Below, in pieces: positions 48,189 to 58,881 of a stretch of 64,000 nucleotides of DNA (position 1 is the first letter of the stretch; every line of letters begins with the position of its first letter). Position numbers and translations under genes: made by a program. This DNA is from Pseudomonadota bacterium. GTDB lineage: Bacteria; Pseudomonadota; Alphaproteobacteria; Rhizobiales; Beijerinckiaceae. The stretch lies in assembly GCA_021780435.1 (NCBI GenBank), contig JAJXYV010000200.1:1-64000 (forward strand). The letters run 5' to 3'. The notes under the pieces are model-generated. The model made no database searches, was not told the origin of the DNA, and saw nothing but the letters and a program-made list of their open reading frames with translations.

Positions 48189-48297
48189 AGGTCGCGGCGC
48201 CGTCCATCCGATTGCTGCGCCAGCGTGTCCGGGTTCCCGACGCCTCGCAGTCAGAGCTTGCGTCCCCCTCGCGAGACGCTGCTGATTTGGTGTCACC

Positions 48298-50280
48298 ATG
48301 AACGCGACCAAGATTCTCTGGGGCCAAATCCTCCTCGTCTGCACCGTTGTCCTCGCCTTCATATGGAGCGCAACGGAATGGACAGCCTGGCAGCTCGCCT
48401 TTCAGCCGCAGCTCGGTCACCCCTGGTTCGTGCTGTTCGGCTGGCCGATGTACCAGCCGCCCGCCTTCTTCTGGTGGTGGTTTGCCTACGACGCTTACGC
48501 CCACGACATCTTTGTCACCGGCGGGTTCATCGCGGGAGCTGGCGGCGTCGCCGCAGTAGTCGTGGCGGTCGCCATGTCGGTGTGGCGCGCGCGCGAAGTG
48601 AAGAAGGTCACGACCTATGGATCCGCGCGCTGGGCCGAGGCGCGCGAGATTCGGAAGGCTGGGCTTCTTCATCCCGATGGCGTTCTGCTGGGCCGATGGA
48701 AGGATGCCTATCTTCGCCACCACGGCCCGGAGCACGTGCTGTGCTTCGCACCAACGCGGTCCGGCAAGGGTGTCGGCCTGGTGGTTCCGACGCTACTCAC
48801 CTGGCCAGGCTCGGCCATTGTCCATGACATTAAGGGAGAGAACTGGGGACTGACCGCCGGCTGGCGTGCCCGCTTCGGTCGGGTGCTGCTGTTCGATCCG
48901 ACCAACACAAAGAGTTCGGCTTACAACCCGCTGCTCGAGGTCCGTCGCGGCGAGTGGGAAGTCAGGGATGTTCAGAACATCGCCGACGTGCTGGTCGATC
49001 CCGAAGGCGCGCTGGAGAAAAGGAACCATTGGGAGAAGACGAGCCACGCGCTCCTTGTCGGCACGATCCTGCACGTCCTCTACGCCGAGAGGGACAAGAC
49101 CCTCGCCGGCGTCGCCAACTTCCTCTCCGACCCCAAGCGGCCGATCGAGACGACGCTGCGAGCGATGATGACGACGCCCCATCTGGGGAAGAACGGCGTT
49201 CACCCCGTCGTGGCCAGCGCCGCGCGCGAGCTGCTCAACAAGAGTGAAAACGAACGCTCCGGCGTGCTGTCGACAGCCATGTCGTTCCTTGGGCTCTATC
49301 GAGATCCAGTCGTCGCCGCCGTTACGCAGCGTTGCGACTGGCGCATCCGCGATCTCGTCGAGGCCGAGCATCCCGTGACCCTCTACCTCGTCGTGCCGCC
49401 GTCGGACATCAGCAGGACCAAGCCTCTGATCCGCCTGATCCTCAACCAGATCGGTCGGCGCCTCACCGAGGAGTTGGGATCGAAGCGCCGCCGGCATCGG
49501 CTGCTGCTCATGCTCGACGAATTTCCCGCACTCGGCCGTCTCGACTTCTTCGAGAGCGCATTGGCCTTCATGGCGGGCTACGGGCTGAAGAGCTTTCTCA
49601 TCGCCCAAAGCCTGAACCAGATCGAAAAAGCTTACGGGCAGAACAATTCCATTCTCGACAACTGCCATGTGCGCGTGAGCTTCGCCACGAACGATGAGCG
49701 CACCGCCAAACGCGTCTCCGACGCGCTCGGCACCGCGACCGAAATGCGCGCCATGAAGAACTACGCTGGCAGCCGCCTAAGTCCATGGCTCGGTCATTTG
49801 ATGGTCTCGCGCCAGGAGACGGCGCGGCCACTCCTCACGCCCGGCGAGGTCATGCAGCTCCCAGCGGATGACGAGCTGGTTTTGATGTCCGGCTGCGCGC
49901 CCATTCGGGCAAAGAAAGCGCGCTACTACGAAGACCCTGAGATGAAGGCGCGGATCCTTCCGCCACCAGCGCTTACCGATCCGAAATCGCTCCCGGCCGA
50001 CAAACGTCCTCCCGTTCCGCCCGGTGGCGACTGGGCTGGCGCCGTCGTTGCCCCAGCGGCATCCGAGACCGAAGACCCCGCCAACGCCGGTATCCGGCGC
50101 GAACCGGAATTGCCGGAACACGAGGAGATCGTGCCCCAGCCGCCAAAGCCTGTTCATGAGTTCGAGCCCGCGGACGAGGAGCCGGACGATGACGTTCGGC
50201 GCCAGCGCATCATGCAGCGAACCTTCGGGACGGTCGCCCGCCAAGTCTCGCTCGATCCCGGCGATGATATGCAGATGTGA
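48298..50280 (+). CDS. traG: Conjugal transfer coupling protein TraG/VirD4
   Basis: FAPTRSGKGVGLVVPTLLTWPGSAIVHDIKGENW; LLMLDEFPALG. Confidence 0.92.
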   Translation: MNATKILWGQILLVCTVVLAFIWSATEWTAWQLAFQPQLGHPWFVLFGWPMYQPPAFFWWWFAYDAYAHDIFVTGGFIAGAGGVAAVVVAVAMSVWRAREVKKVTTYGSARWAEAREIRKAGLLHPDGVLLGRWKDAYLRHHGPEHVLCFAPTRSGKGVGLVVPTLLTWPGSAIVHDIKGENWGLTAGWRARFGRVLLFDPTNTKSSAYNPLLEVRRGEWEVRDVQNIADVLVDPEGALEKRNHWEKTSHALLVGTILHVLYAERDKTLAGVANFLSDPKRPIETTLRAMMTTPHLGKNGVHPVVASAARELLNKSENERSGVLSTAMSFLGLYRDPVVAAVTQRCDWRIRDLVEAEHPVTLYLVVPPSDISRTKPLIRLILNQIGRRLTEELGSKRRRHRLLLMLDEFPALGRLDFFESALAFMAGYGLKSFLIAQSLNQIEKAYGQNNSILDNCHVRVSFATNDERTAKRVSDALGTATEMRAMKNYAGSRLSPWLGHLMVSRQETARPLLTPGEVMQLPADDELVLMSGCAPIRAKKARYYEDPEMKARILPPPALTDPKSLPADKRPPVPPGGDWAGAVVAPAASETEDPANAGIRREPELPEHEEIVPQPPKPVHEFEPADEEPDDDVRRQRIMQRTFGTVARQVSLDPGDDMQM

Positions 50281-50285
50281 CGCGC

Positions 50286-50723
50286 ATGAGGACCAAACAC
50301 ACCTTTCGCCTCCCGCCCGATTTGGCGGGGAAGCTCGCCGATTATGCCGCCCGCAAGCGCGTGCCACAGGCTCTGGTCGTAGAAGCGGCGCTCGCCTCGC
50401 ATCTGTCTCCCGATGGCGCCGATCGATTGGAGGCCGCGCTGGCGCGGCGGCTCGATCGCATGACGCGGCAGATGGAACGGATCGAGAGGCACGTCACAAT
50501 CTCGAATGAGGCGTTGGCCGTGTTCGTGCGCTTCTGGCTGACCAGTACGCCGGCTTTACCTGACACCGCTCTCGCCGCCGCGCAGACCAAAGGGCGCGAG
50601 CGCTACGATGGATTCGTCGAAGCCCTCGGACGCCGTCTGGCGCGTGGACGAAAGCTCGCAGACGAGGTGAGCCAGGACGTCGCTTTCGAGTCGGAACAGG
50701 ACGCGACGGCGAAGAGCTCCTGA
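50286..50723 (+). CDS. RHH/CopG-family protein
   Basis: TKHTFRLPPDLAGKLADYAARKRVPQALVVEAALASHL; between traG and trbB. Confidence 0.75.
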   Translation: MRTKHTFRLPPDLAGKLADYAARKRVPQALVVEAALASHLSPDGADRLEAALARRLDRMTRQMERIERHVTISNEALAVFVRFWLTSTPALPDTALAAAQTKGRERYDGFVEALGRRLARGRKLADEVSQDVAFESEQDATAKSS

Positions 50724-50867
50724 TAGCCGACCATCCCGGCGACCTGTCTTTCTATCCCAGAGCCCTCCCGCCTCATCGCCGTTGTTGCAGAGACCCATTT
50801 CCGGCTCTTTCTAATCAACCCCGCTGACACATGCGCCTCCGAGTGAGGCGAACTTGCGGGGTTCGCA

Positions 50868-51833
50868 GTGACGACGATCTCTCTTCGGTCTGAAGCTTTC
50901 GCCCGCGGCGCGCGCATGCTGCGCACCGCGCTCGGGCCGGCGATCTCCGCCTATCTGGAAGATCCCAGCATCGTCGAGGTGATGCTCAATCCCGACGGTC
51001 GCTTGTGGATCGACCGGTTGTCTGGCGGCCTCGAAGACACCGGCTGCCGCGTTACGCCCGCAGACGCCGAACGCATCGTGCGCCTCGTCGCGCACCATGT
51101 CGGCGTTGAGGTGCATGCGGGCAGTCCGCGGGTCTCGGCGGAGCTGCCGGAAAGCGGGGAACGGTTCGAGGGCCTGGTTCCCCCGGTGGCCGCTGCGCCG
51201 TGCTTCGCGATCCGGCGTCCTGCTGTCGCCGTCTTCACCCTCGGCGATTATGTGGACGCCGGGATCATGTCGGACGCGCAGGCCGAGCTGCTGCGCGCGG
51301 CAGTCCGCGAACGCAAGAACATCCTCGTCGCCGGCGGCACCTCGACCGGCAAGACCACGCTCGTCAATGCTCTGCTCGCGGAGGTCGCCAAGACCGGCGA
51401 CCGCGTGGTGCTGATCGAGGATACGCGCGAGCTGCAATGCGCCGCACCGAATCTTGTGGCGCTTCGCACCAAGGACGGCGCCGCCTCGCTGTCCGATCTT
51501 GTGCGCTCGGCCCTTAGGCTGCGGCCAGATCGCATTCCCATCGGTGAGGTCCGTGGGGCCGAAGCGCTCGACCTGTTGAAGGCCTGGGGCACGGGGCATC
51601 CGGGCGGCGTCGGCACCCTTCACGCAGGCTCCGCCATCGGCGCACTACGACGCCTCGAGCAGCTCATCCAGGAAGCCGTCGTCACCGTCCCGCGCGCGCT
51701 CATCGCCGAGACTATCGACCTCATCGCGGTCCTCGCCGGCCGCGGCTCCGCGCGACGGCTCGCCGAGCTCGCCACGGTCAAGGGCCTCGGCCCGACCGGC
51801 GATTACGTCCTCACCCCCGCAGGAGAACCATGA
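50868..51833 (+). CDS. trbB: TrbB T4SS ATPase
   Basis: [46 protein letters not shown]. Confidence 0.92.
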   Translation: MTTISLRSEAFARGARMLRTALGPAISAYLEDPSIVEVMLNPDGRLWIDRLSGGLEDTGCRVTPADAERIVRLVAHHVGVEVHAGSPRVSAELPESGERFEGLVPPVAAAPCFAIRRPAVAVFTLGDYVDAGIMSDAQAELLRAAVRERKNILVAGGTSTGKTTLVNALLAEVAKTGDRVVLIEDTRELQCAAPNLVALRTKDGAASLSDLVRSALRLRPDRIPIGEVRGAEALDLLKAWGTGHPGGVGTLHAGSAIGALRRLEQLIQEAVVTVPRALIAETIDLIAVLAGRGSARRLAELATVKGLGPTGDYVLTPAGEP

Positions 51834-52159
51834 TGATGATGCTTTCTCGCATTCGCGATCGCATGACCGCGGCGACGGCCTTTGCCGTCGTCGCGTTGAT
51901 GACGGCGCCGGCCTATGCCGCCGGCTCCAACATGCCGTGGGAACAACCGCTCAATCAGATCCTGGAGTCGATCCAGGGTCCGGTCGCCAAGGTGGTTTCG
52001 GTGATCGTCATCATCGTGACCGGCCTCACGCTGGCCTTCGGCGAGACCTCCGGTGGCTTTCGCAGACTGATCCAAATCGTCTTCGGTCTGTCGATCGCCT
52101 TCGCCGCATCGAGCTTCTTCCTGACCTTCTTCCAGTTCGGCGGCGGGGTGCTGGTCTGA
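51830..52159 (+). CDS. trbC: TrbC pilin-like protein
   Basis: Small two-TM protein (MPWEQPLNQILESIQGPVAKVVSVIVIIVTGLTLAFGE) in trb order. Confidence 0.88.
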   Translation: MMMMLSRIRDRMTAATAFAVVALMTAPAYAAGSNMPWEQPLNQILESIQGPVAKVVSVIVIIVTGLTLAFGETSGGFRRLIQIVFGLSIAFAASSFFLTFFQFGGGVLV

Positions 52160-52428
52160 TGGAGCACGATGAGCCCATCGGCGGCTTCTACGCGCCCGTT
52201 CATCGCGCGTTGACCGACCCGATCCTGCTCGGCGGCGCGCCGCGTGCGGTGGCGATCGTCAACGGTACGCTCGCCGCCGCCGTCGGGCTTGGACTGCGCC
52301 TCTGGATCGTTGGCGGCTTGATCTGGCTGATCGGGCACGTCGCCGCCGTTTGGGCCGCCAAGCGCGATCCCGCGTTCGTCGACGTCGTTCGGCGCCACCT
52401 GCGGTATCCGCAGCATCTGGTCTCGTGA
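52159..52428 (+). CDS. trbD: TrbD
   Basis: PIGGFYAPVHRALTDPILLGGAPRAVAIVNGTLAAAVGLGL. Confidence 0.88.
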   Translation: MEHDEPIGGFYAPVHRALTDPILLGGAPRAVAIVNGTLAAAVGLGLRLWIVGGLIWLIGHVAAVWAAKRDPAFVDVVRRHLRYPQHLVS

Positions 52429-52438
52429 GGTTCGACCG

Positions 52439-54871
52439 ATGATGAACCTCGCCGAATATCGCCATCGCACGCAGAGCCTCGCCGACTTTCTGCCTTGGGC
52501 GGCGTTGGTCGAGAAGGGCGTAATCCTCAACAAGGACGGTTCGTTTCAACGAACCGCAAAGTTCAGGGGGCCCGATCTCGATTCCGCGACGCCAGCCGAG
52601 CTAGTCGCGATCACGTCGCGTCTCAACAACGCGCTGCGGCGCCTGGGCACCGGCTGGGCGGTCTTCATCGAGGCGCAGCGCGTGCCCGCCCATCGCTATC
52701 CGGTAGGGCTGTTTCCCGATGCCACGTCCGGCCTGGTCGACGCCGAGCGGCGTGCGCAGTTCGAGGAGGAAGGCGCGCATTTCGAGAGCCGCTATTTCCT
52801 GACGCTGCTGTGGCTGCCGCCCGCCGATGACGCCGCGCGCGCGGAGAGCTGGCTCTATGAGGGCCGCTCGCATGCCGGCGCGGATTGGCGCGCCGCACTG
52901 GAAGGCTACATTGATCGCACCGGCCGCGTGCTCGCGCTGATCGAGGGCTTCATGCCCGAAGTCGATTGGCTGAATGACGGCGAGACGCTGACCTACCTGC
53001 ATTCCTGTGTCTCGACCCGTCGCCAACGCGTGCGCGTGCCCGAGACGCCGATGTATCTCGATGCCATCCTGGTCGACGAGGACCTCACGGGCGGGCTCGA
53101 ACCACAGCTCGGCCGCGCGCATCTGCGCACGCTGACGATCATGGGTTTCCCGTCGCAGACCTGGCCGGGCCTGCTCGACGACCTCAATCGTCTCGCCTTT
53201 CCCTATCGCTGGGCGACGCGCGCCGTCTGCCTCGACAAGACCGACGCCACCAAGCTCCTCGCGAAAATCCGCCGCCAGTGGTTCGCCAAACGCAAGTCGA
53301 TCATGGCGATCCTGAAGGAGGTGATGACCAACGAGTCATCGGTCCTGATGGACTCCGATGCCGCCAACAAGGCGCTCGATGCCGACCAGGCTTTGCAGGA
53401 ACTCGGCACCGACCTCGTGGGCGAGGCTTACGTCACGGCGACCGTCACTGTCTGGGATGAAGATCCCCGCGTCGCGGACGAGCGCCTGCGCCTGGTCGAG
53501 AAGGCCATCCAGGGCCGCGACTTCACCTGCATGCGCGAAGGCGTCAACGCCATCGAGGCGTGGCTCGGATCGCTCCCCGGCCATGTCTATGCCAATGTCC
53601 GCCAGCCGCCCGTCTCGACGCTCAATCTCGCCCACATGATGCCGTTCTCGGCCGTGTGGGCCGGGCCGGAACGGGATGAGCATTTCAAGGCGCCGCCGCT
53701 GTTCTTCGCGCGGACCGAGGGGTCGACGCCGTTCCGGTTCAGCCTTCATGTCGGCGATGTCGGCCACACTCTGATCGTCGGCCCGACCGGCGCCGGCAAG
53801 AGCGTGCTGCTGGCCCTGATGGCCCTGCAGTTTCGGCGCTATGCGGGCGCGCAGGTCTTCGCCTTCGACTTCGGCGGATCGATCCGCGCCGCCGCGCTCG
53901 CCATGGGCGGCGACTGGCACGATCTGGGCGGCGCACTGGCCGACGACGCCAGCGCTCCCGTCGCCTTGCAGCCGCTGGCTCGCGTTGATGACGCCGGCGA
54001 GCGCGCCTGGGCCGCCGAATGGGTCGCGACGCTCCTCGCCCGGGAGTCCGTCACGGTCACGCCTGAACTGAAGGAGCATCTATGGTCAGCCCTGACCTCG
54101 CTCGCCTCCGCGCCGGTTGCGGAGCGGACGATCACCGGCCTTTCGGTGCTCTTGCAGTCCAACGCGCTCAAGCAAGCGCTACAGCCCTACACGGTGGCCG
54201 GACCTTGGGGCCGTTTGCTCGACGCGGAAACGGAGCGCCTTGGCGAAGCGGAGGTGCAGGCTTTCGAGACCGAGGGCCTGATCGGCGCAGGCGCGGCGCC
54301 AGCCGTGCTGTCCTACCTTTTCCACCGCATCGAAGATCGCTTCGACGGCCGGCCGACCTTGCTCATCGTCGACGAGGGCTGGCTTGCGCTCGACGATCCC
54401 GGCTTCGCCGGCCAGCTTCGCGAATGGCTGAAGACGCTGCGGAAGAAGAACGCCTCCGTCATCTTCGCCACGCAGTCGCTCGCCGATATCGATGGCAGCG
54501 CCATCGCGCCCGCGATCATCGAGAGCTGCCCGACACGGATTCTTCTGCCGAATGAACGCGCGCTGGAGCCGCAGATCGCGACGATCTACCGGCGCTTCGG
54601 TCTCAACGATCGGCAGATCGAGATCCTGAGCCGGGCGACGCCGAAGCGCGAATACTACTGCCAGTCTCGGCGCGGCAATCGCGTGTTCGAGCTCGGCCTC
54701 TCCGAAGTCGCGCTCGCCTTCACCGCCGCATCGTCGAAGACGGACCAGACCGCCATCGACGAGATCCTCACCATCCACGGCCGCGACGGCTTCGCCGCCG
54801 CATGGCTGCGCAGCAAGGACCTTGATTGGGCGGCCGACATGCTCACCCGCAATCAGGAGGTTTCGTCATGA
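52439..54871 (+). CDS. trbE: TrbE T4SS ATPase (VirB4)
   Basis: IVGPTGAGKSVLLALMALQFRRY; LLIVDEGWLALDDP. Confidence 0.93.
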   Translation: MMNLAEYRHRTQSLADFLPWAALVEKGVILNKDGSFQRTAKFRGPDLDSATPAELVAITSRLNNALRRLGTGWAVFIEAQRVPAHRYPVGLFPDATSGLVDAERRAQFEEEGAHFESRYFLTLLWLPPADDAARAESWLYEGRSHAGADWRAALEGYIDRTGRVLALIEGFMPEVDWLNDGETLTYLHSCVSTRRQRVRVPETPMYLDAILVDEDLTGGLEPQLGRAHLRTLTIMGFPSQTWPGLLDDLNRLAFPYRWATRAVCLDKTDATKLLAKIRRQWFAKRKSIMAILKEVMTNESSVLMDSDAANKALDADQALQELGTDLVGEAYVTATVTVWDEDPRVADERLRLVEKAIQGRDFTCMREGVNAIEAWLGSLPGHVYANVRQPPVSTLNLAHMMPFSAVWAGPERDEHFKAPPLFFARTEGSTPFRFSLHVGDVGHTLIVGPTGAGKSVLLALMALQFRRYAGAQVFAFDFGGSIRAAALAMGGDWHDLGGALADDASAPVALQPLARVDDAGERAWAAEWVATLLARESVTVTPELKEHLWSALTSLASAPVAERTITGLSVLLQSNALKQALQPYTVAGPWGRLLDAETERLGEAEVQAFETEGLIGAGAAPAVLSYLFHRIEDRFDGRPTLLIVDEGWLALDDPGFAGQLREWLKTLRKKNASVIFATQSLADIDGSAIAPAIIESCPTRILLPNERALEPQIATIYRRFGLNDRQIEILSRATPKREYYCQSRRGNRVFELGLSEVALAFTAASSKTDQTAIDEILTIHGRDGFAAAWLRSKDLDWAADMLTRNQEVSS

Positions 54872-55611
54872 TCACGCGTCGCCTACGCGCCGGTCTCATC
54901 GCCGGCGTCGCCGCCTTGTCCTTTGTCGTCGCCGGCGCGCCCGCACACGCGCAATGGATCGTGTTCGATCCGACCAACTACGCGCAGAACATCCTGACCG
55001 CCGCGCGCGAGCTTCAGCAGGTCAACAACGAAATCCAGATGCTGGAGAACCAGGCCACGTCCCTGATCAATCAGGCGCGAAACCTGGCGAGCCTGCCCTA
55101 TTCCTCGCTCGCCCAGCTCCAGCAGCAGATCACGCAGACCCAGCAGCTTCTCGCGCAGGCGCAGCGCATCGCCTACAGCGTGAGCACGATCGATCAGGCC
55201 TTCACGCAGACCTACCCGCAGGCCTATTCCGGTTCGACCTCCTCGCAGCAGCTTCTCACCGATGCCCAGACCCGCTGGCAGAACGCGCTTGTGGGCTTTC
55301 AGGACACGATGCGAGTGCAGGCCGGCGTGGTCACGAACCTCAACAACACCCGCACGCAGATCAACGCCCTTGTGTCATCGAGCCAGTCAGCGACCGGGGC
55401 GCTTCAGGCCGCGCAATCCGGCAACCAGCTCGTCGCGCTTCAGACCACGCAGCTTGCGGATCTCACCGCCCTGACGGCGTCGATCGCGCGGGCGCAGAGC
55501 CTTGAGGCCGCGCGCGCGCTCGAAACCCAGGCGCAGGCGCAAGCGCAGACCAGCAATTTCCTCAACTACGGATCTGGATATCAGCCCGGCTCCGCGCAGA
55601 TGTTCCACTGA
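54868..55611 (+). CDS. trbJ: TrbJ
   Basis: QWIVFDPTNYAQNILTAARELQQVNNEIQMLENQATSLINQARNLASLP. Confidence 0.9.
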   Translation: MITRRLRAGLIAGVAALSFVVAGAPAHAQWIVFDPTNYAQNILTAARELQQVNNEIQMLENQATSLINQARNLASLPYSSLAQLQQQITQTQQLLAQAQRIAYSVSTIDQAFTQTYPQAYSGSTSSQQLLTDAQTRWQNALVGFQDTMRVQAGVVTNLNNTRTQINALVSSSQSATGALQAAQSGNQLVALQTTQLADLTALTASIARAQSLEAARALETQAQAQAQTSNFLNYGSGYQPGSAQMFH

Positions 55612-55928
55612 TGCGCGGCCGTCTCTTCAACATGCCGGCGATCGGCCGTGCCGTCGGCTTCGCCCTGGTCGCCGTCGCGATCGTCGCCGCGGCGCTGCAC
55701 TTTCGGACAAGCGAGCCGCACGTCCAGGGCCTGCATGTGAGCCCGGCGGCAGCCTCCGATCCGCTCACGGAGGAATTGCAGCGGTGTCAGGCGCTCGCCA
55801 CGCAAGCGAAGGACGACGCGGCGTGCGAAGCGGCCTGGACCGAGAGCCGCCGCCGCTTCTTCACCTATCAGCCTGCGCTGAGCGCCACGACCACGCCCGC
55901 CGCATCACCGAAATCCTCCGACAGGTAA
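55611..55928 (+). CDS. TrbK-alt-type entry-exclusion candidate
   Basis: Short protein with one N-terminal TM and LQRCQALATQAKDDAACEAAWTESRRRFF; located trbJ-trbL. Confidence 0.75.
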   Translation: MRGRLFNMPAIGRAVGFALVAVAIVAAALHFRTSEPHVQGLHVSPAAASDPLTEELQRCQALATQAKDDAACEAAWTESRRRFFTYQPALSATTTPAASPKSSDR

Positions 55929-55933
55929 GCGCA

Positions 55934-57214
55934 ATGGGCGGCACCGGCGTCATCGACAATTTCCTGGGGACGTTCACCCAATACATCGATTCCGGCTTCG
56001 GCCTCGTTCAGGGCGACGTGCGCTGGCTGGCCGGCGTGCTGATCGCCATCGACATCACGCTCGCCGGTCTGTTCTGGGCGATGGCTCCCGACGAGGACGT
56101 ACTCGCGCGGCTGATCAAGAAGACGCTCTACATCGGCGTCTTCGCCTTCATCATCGGCAACTACAACAACCTCGCACAGATCATCTACAACTCCTTCGCC
56201 GGTCTCGGCATCGAGGCCGGCGGGGGCACAATGACCGCCGCCCAACTTCTGCAGCCAGGCAAGATCGCCGAAGTCGGTATCGACGCCGGCAAGCCCATCC
56301 TGACGGCGATCTCCGGCATGATGGGCTTCACCAGCGTCTTTGCAAACCTGGTGCAGATCGTCATCCTGTTGGTGGCCTGGCTGATCGTCGTCATCAGCTT
56401 CTTCGTGATGGCCATCCAGCTGTTCGTCAGCCTGATCGAATTCAAGCTGACCACGCTAGCTGGCTTTGTCCTCGTGCCCTTCGGACTCTTCGGCCGGACG
56501 GCGTTCCTGGCCGAGCGCGTGCTCGGCAACGTGGTGTCGTCCGGCATCAAGATTCTGGTGCTCGCCGTCATCATCGGAATCGGCTCGACGATCTTCAATC
56601 AGTTCACCAGCGGCTTCAACAATCCGCCCACCATCTCCGACGCGTTGACGCTCATTCTCGCGGCTCTGTCTCTGCTCGGCCTCACCATCTTCGGCCCCGG
56701 CATCGCCAACGGCCTGATCGCCGGCGGTCCGCAATTGGGTGCGGGCGCCGCAGTCGGCACAGGACTCGCGGCCGCCGGCATCGGCGCCGCCGGAATTGCG
56801 GCGACAGCTGGTGGCCTTGCCGCGGCGGGTGGCGCCATCGCCGGAACAGCTCGCGCGGGTGCTTCCGTAGTCGGCGGCGCAACTGCCGCCTATCGGGCCG
56901 GCGGCGCGGCCGGTGTTGCCCAGGCGGCGGGATCGGCGGCGATGAGTCCGCTTCGCCGCGCCGCGGCCGGCCTGAAAGAGAGCTTCGCCTCCGGGGAGCG
57001 CGCCGTGATGAGGGGTGGTGCGCCCCAAGGCTCCGCCGGCGGCACGAGCCCTTCCGCTGCGTCCGGCGGCGGCTCCGACGGGCCGCCGGCTTGGGCCCAG
57101 CGCATAAAGCGCAGCCAGACCGTCAACCGCGGCGTGACCGCCGCCGACCATGCCATCCGCTCCGGCGACCGGCCGAGCGGCGGCAGCCAGGTCGATCTTT
57201 CCGAGGGGGAGTAA
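55934..57214 (+). CDS. trbL: TrbL
   Basis: MGGTGVIDNFLGTFTQYIDSGFGLVQGDVRWLAGVLIAIDITLAGLFWAMAPDEDVLARLIKKTLYIG. Confidence 0.9.
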   Translation: MGGTGVIDNFLGTFTQYIDSGFGLVQGDVRWLAGVLIAIDITLAGLFWAMAPDEDVLARLIKKTLYIGVFAFIIGNYNNLAQIIYNSFAGLGIEAGGGTMTAAQLLQPGKIAEVGIDAGKPILTAISGMMGFTSVFANLVQIVILLVAWLIVVISFFVMAIQLFVSLIEFKLTTLAGFVLVPFGLFGRTAFLAERVLGNVVSSGIKILVLAVIIGIGSTIFNQFTSGFNNPPTISDALTLILAALSLLGLTIFGPGIANGLIAGGPQLGAGAAVGTGLAAAGIGAAGIAATAGGLAAAGGAIAGTARAGASVVGGATAAYRAGGAAGVAQAAGSAAMSPLRRAAAGLKESFASGERAVMRGGAPQGSAGGTSPSAASGGGSDGPPAWAQRIKRSQTVNRGVTAADHAIRSGDRPSGGSQVDLSEGE

Positions 57215-57217
57215 CCC

Positions 57218-57898
57218 ATGTTTCGACGATCCGCCGTGCGCTACGGGAAGACGCCTGAGCCTGAGACGCCCTACCAAAGAGCCGGCCAGGTCTGGGATGA
57301 GCGCATCGGCTCGGCGCGCGTGCAGGCGAAGAACTGGCGCCTTGCCTTCTTCGGCATGCTCGTTCTCAGCGGCGGCCTTGCTGGCGGGCTCGTCTGGCAG
57401 TCAGCGCGCAGCACAATCACGCCGTGGGTGGTGCAGGTCGACAAGCTCGGCCAAGCCCAGGCGGTCGCGCCGGCCGCCGCCGACTATCGCCCTACCGATC
57501 CGCAGATCGCATGGCATCTCGCGCGCTTCATGGACGAGGTCCGAAGCATCCCGGCCGACCCCGTCGTGCTGCGACAGAACTGGCTCGACGCCTACAACTA
57601 CGTCACGGATAAAGGCGCGCTCGCGCTCAACGACTACGCACGCACCAACGATCCGTTCTCGAGAGTCGGCAAAACCCAGGTCTCGATCGACGTGTCGAGC
57701 GTGATCCGCGCCTCCGACGACAGCTTCCGCGTTGCCTGGACCGAGCGCCGATACGTCGACGGTTCGCTCGCCGCGACCGAACGGTGGAGCGCCATTCTCA
57801 CCGTCATCGTGCAGACGCCGAGCGACGCCGATCGGCTGAAGAAGAATCCGCTTGGCGTCTACGTCCACGCCCTCAACTGGTCCAAGGAGCTCGGCTGA
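57218..57898 (+). CDS. trbF: TrbF (VirB8)
   Basis: PETPYQRAGQVWDERIGSARVQAKNWRLAFFGML; FRVAWTERRY. Confidence 0.9.
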   Translation: MFRRSAVRYGKTPEPETPYQRAGQVWDERIGSARVQAKNWRLAFFGMLVLSGGLAGGLVWQSARSTITPWVVQVDKLGQAQAVAPAAADYRPTDPQIAWHLARFMDEVRSIPADPVVLRQNWLDAYNYVTDKGALALNDYARTNDPFSRVGKTQVSIDVSSVIRASDDSFRVAWTERRYVDGSLAATERWSAILTVIVQTPSDADRLKKNPLGVYVHALNWSKELG

Positions 57899-58881
57899 TG
57901 CGCCATTTTGCTTTCGCAACTCTTCTGCTCATTTCAGTCTCGCTCGGCGCCTGCTCGACCTGGAAGCCACCCGAGATCAGCTATGACGACACGCCAAAGC
58001 AAGCAGTGCTTCAGCCCGATCCGCCCAAGCCCGTGCAGATCGTCGAGCTACCGAAGCTGTTGCCCCTCCCAGGACAGCTCAAGCCGCTACCTGCGGGACG
58101 GACGGCGCCGCCCGAACCAGTCGATCCGCACGCCCGTGTTGATCAGGCCAATGGGGCGGCACGGATCCAGCCGACGCGGGCGGGCTATCTCAACGCCATC
58201 CAAGTCTATCCATTCTCCGATGGCGCGCTCTATCAGGTCTACGCAGCGCCGGGCGAAATCACCGACATCGCGCTCGAGCCGGGCGAACAGCTTGTCGGCT
58301 CGGGCCCCGTCGCCGCCGGTGACACCGTGCGCTGGATCATCGGCGACACCGAGAGCGGGACAGGTCCGACCAAGCGTGCCCACATCCTGGTCAAGCCGAC
58401 GCGGCCGGACCTCATCACCAATCTCATCATCAACACCGATCGACGCACCTATCACCTCGAGCTGCGCTCGACCGAGAAGACCTACATGGCCTCGGTGTCC
58501 TGGGCCTATCCCGGCGACCAGCTCATCGCGTTGCGCCGTCAGAATGCCGCCGCCGATGCGGCAGCCCCGGTGGCCGCCGGCGTCGACATCAACGCGCTCA
58601 ACTTTCGCTACCGGATCGAAGGAGACGATCCCGCCTGGCGGCCGCTGCGCGCCTTTGACGACGGCAGACAGGTCTTCATCGTGTTTCCACGTGGCATCGG
58701 CCAGGGCGAGATGCCGCCGCTCTGGGTCATTGGCGCCGAAGGCGGCGCGGAACTGGTCAACTATCGCGTCCAAGGCAATCACATGATCGTTGACCGCCTG
58801 TTCGCGGCGGCCGAGCTGCGGCTCGGCGGCGAGCATCAGAAGAAGGTGCGCATCGTCCGCACCGACGGGAGGCCCCAGTGA
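57898..58881 (+). CDS. trbG: TrbG (VirB9)
   Basis: NAIQVYPFSDGALYQVYAAPGEITDIALEPGEQLVG; lipoprotein-like N-terminus LGACS. Confidence 0.9.
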   Translation: MRHFAFATLLLISVSLGACSTWKPPEISYDDTPKQAVLQPDPPKPVQIVELPKLLPLPGQLKPLPAGRTAPPEPVDPHARVDQANGAARIQPTRAGYLNAIQVYPFSDGALYQVYAAPGEITDIALEPGEQLVGSGPVAAGDTVRWIIGDTESGTGPTKRAHILVKPTRPDLITNLIINTDRRTYHLELRSTEKTYMASVSWAYPGDQLIALRRQNAAADAAAPVAAGVDINALNFRYRIEGDDPAWRPLRAFDDGRQVFIVFPRGIGQGEMPPLWVIGAEGGAELVNYRVQGNHMIVDRLFAAAELRLGGEHQKKVRIVRTDGRPQ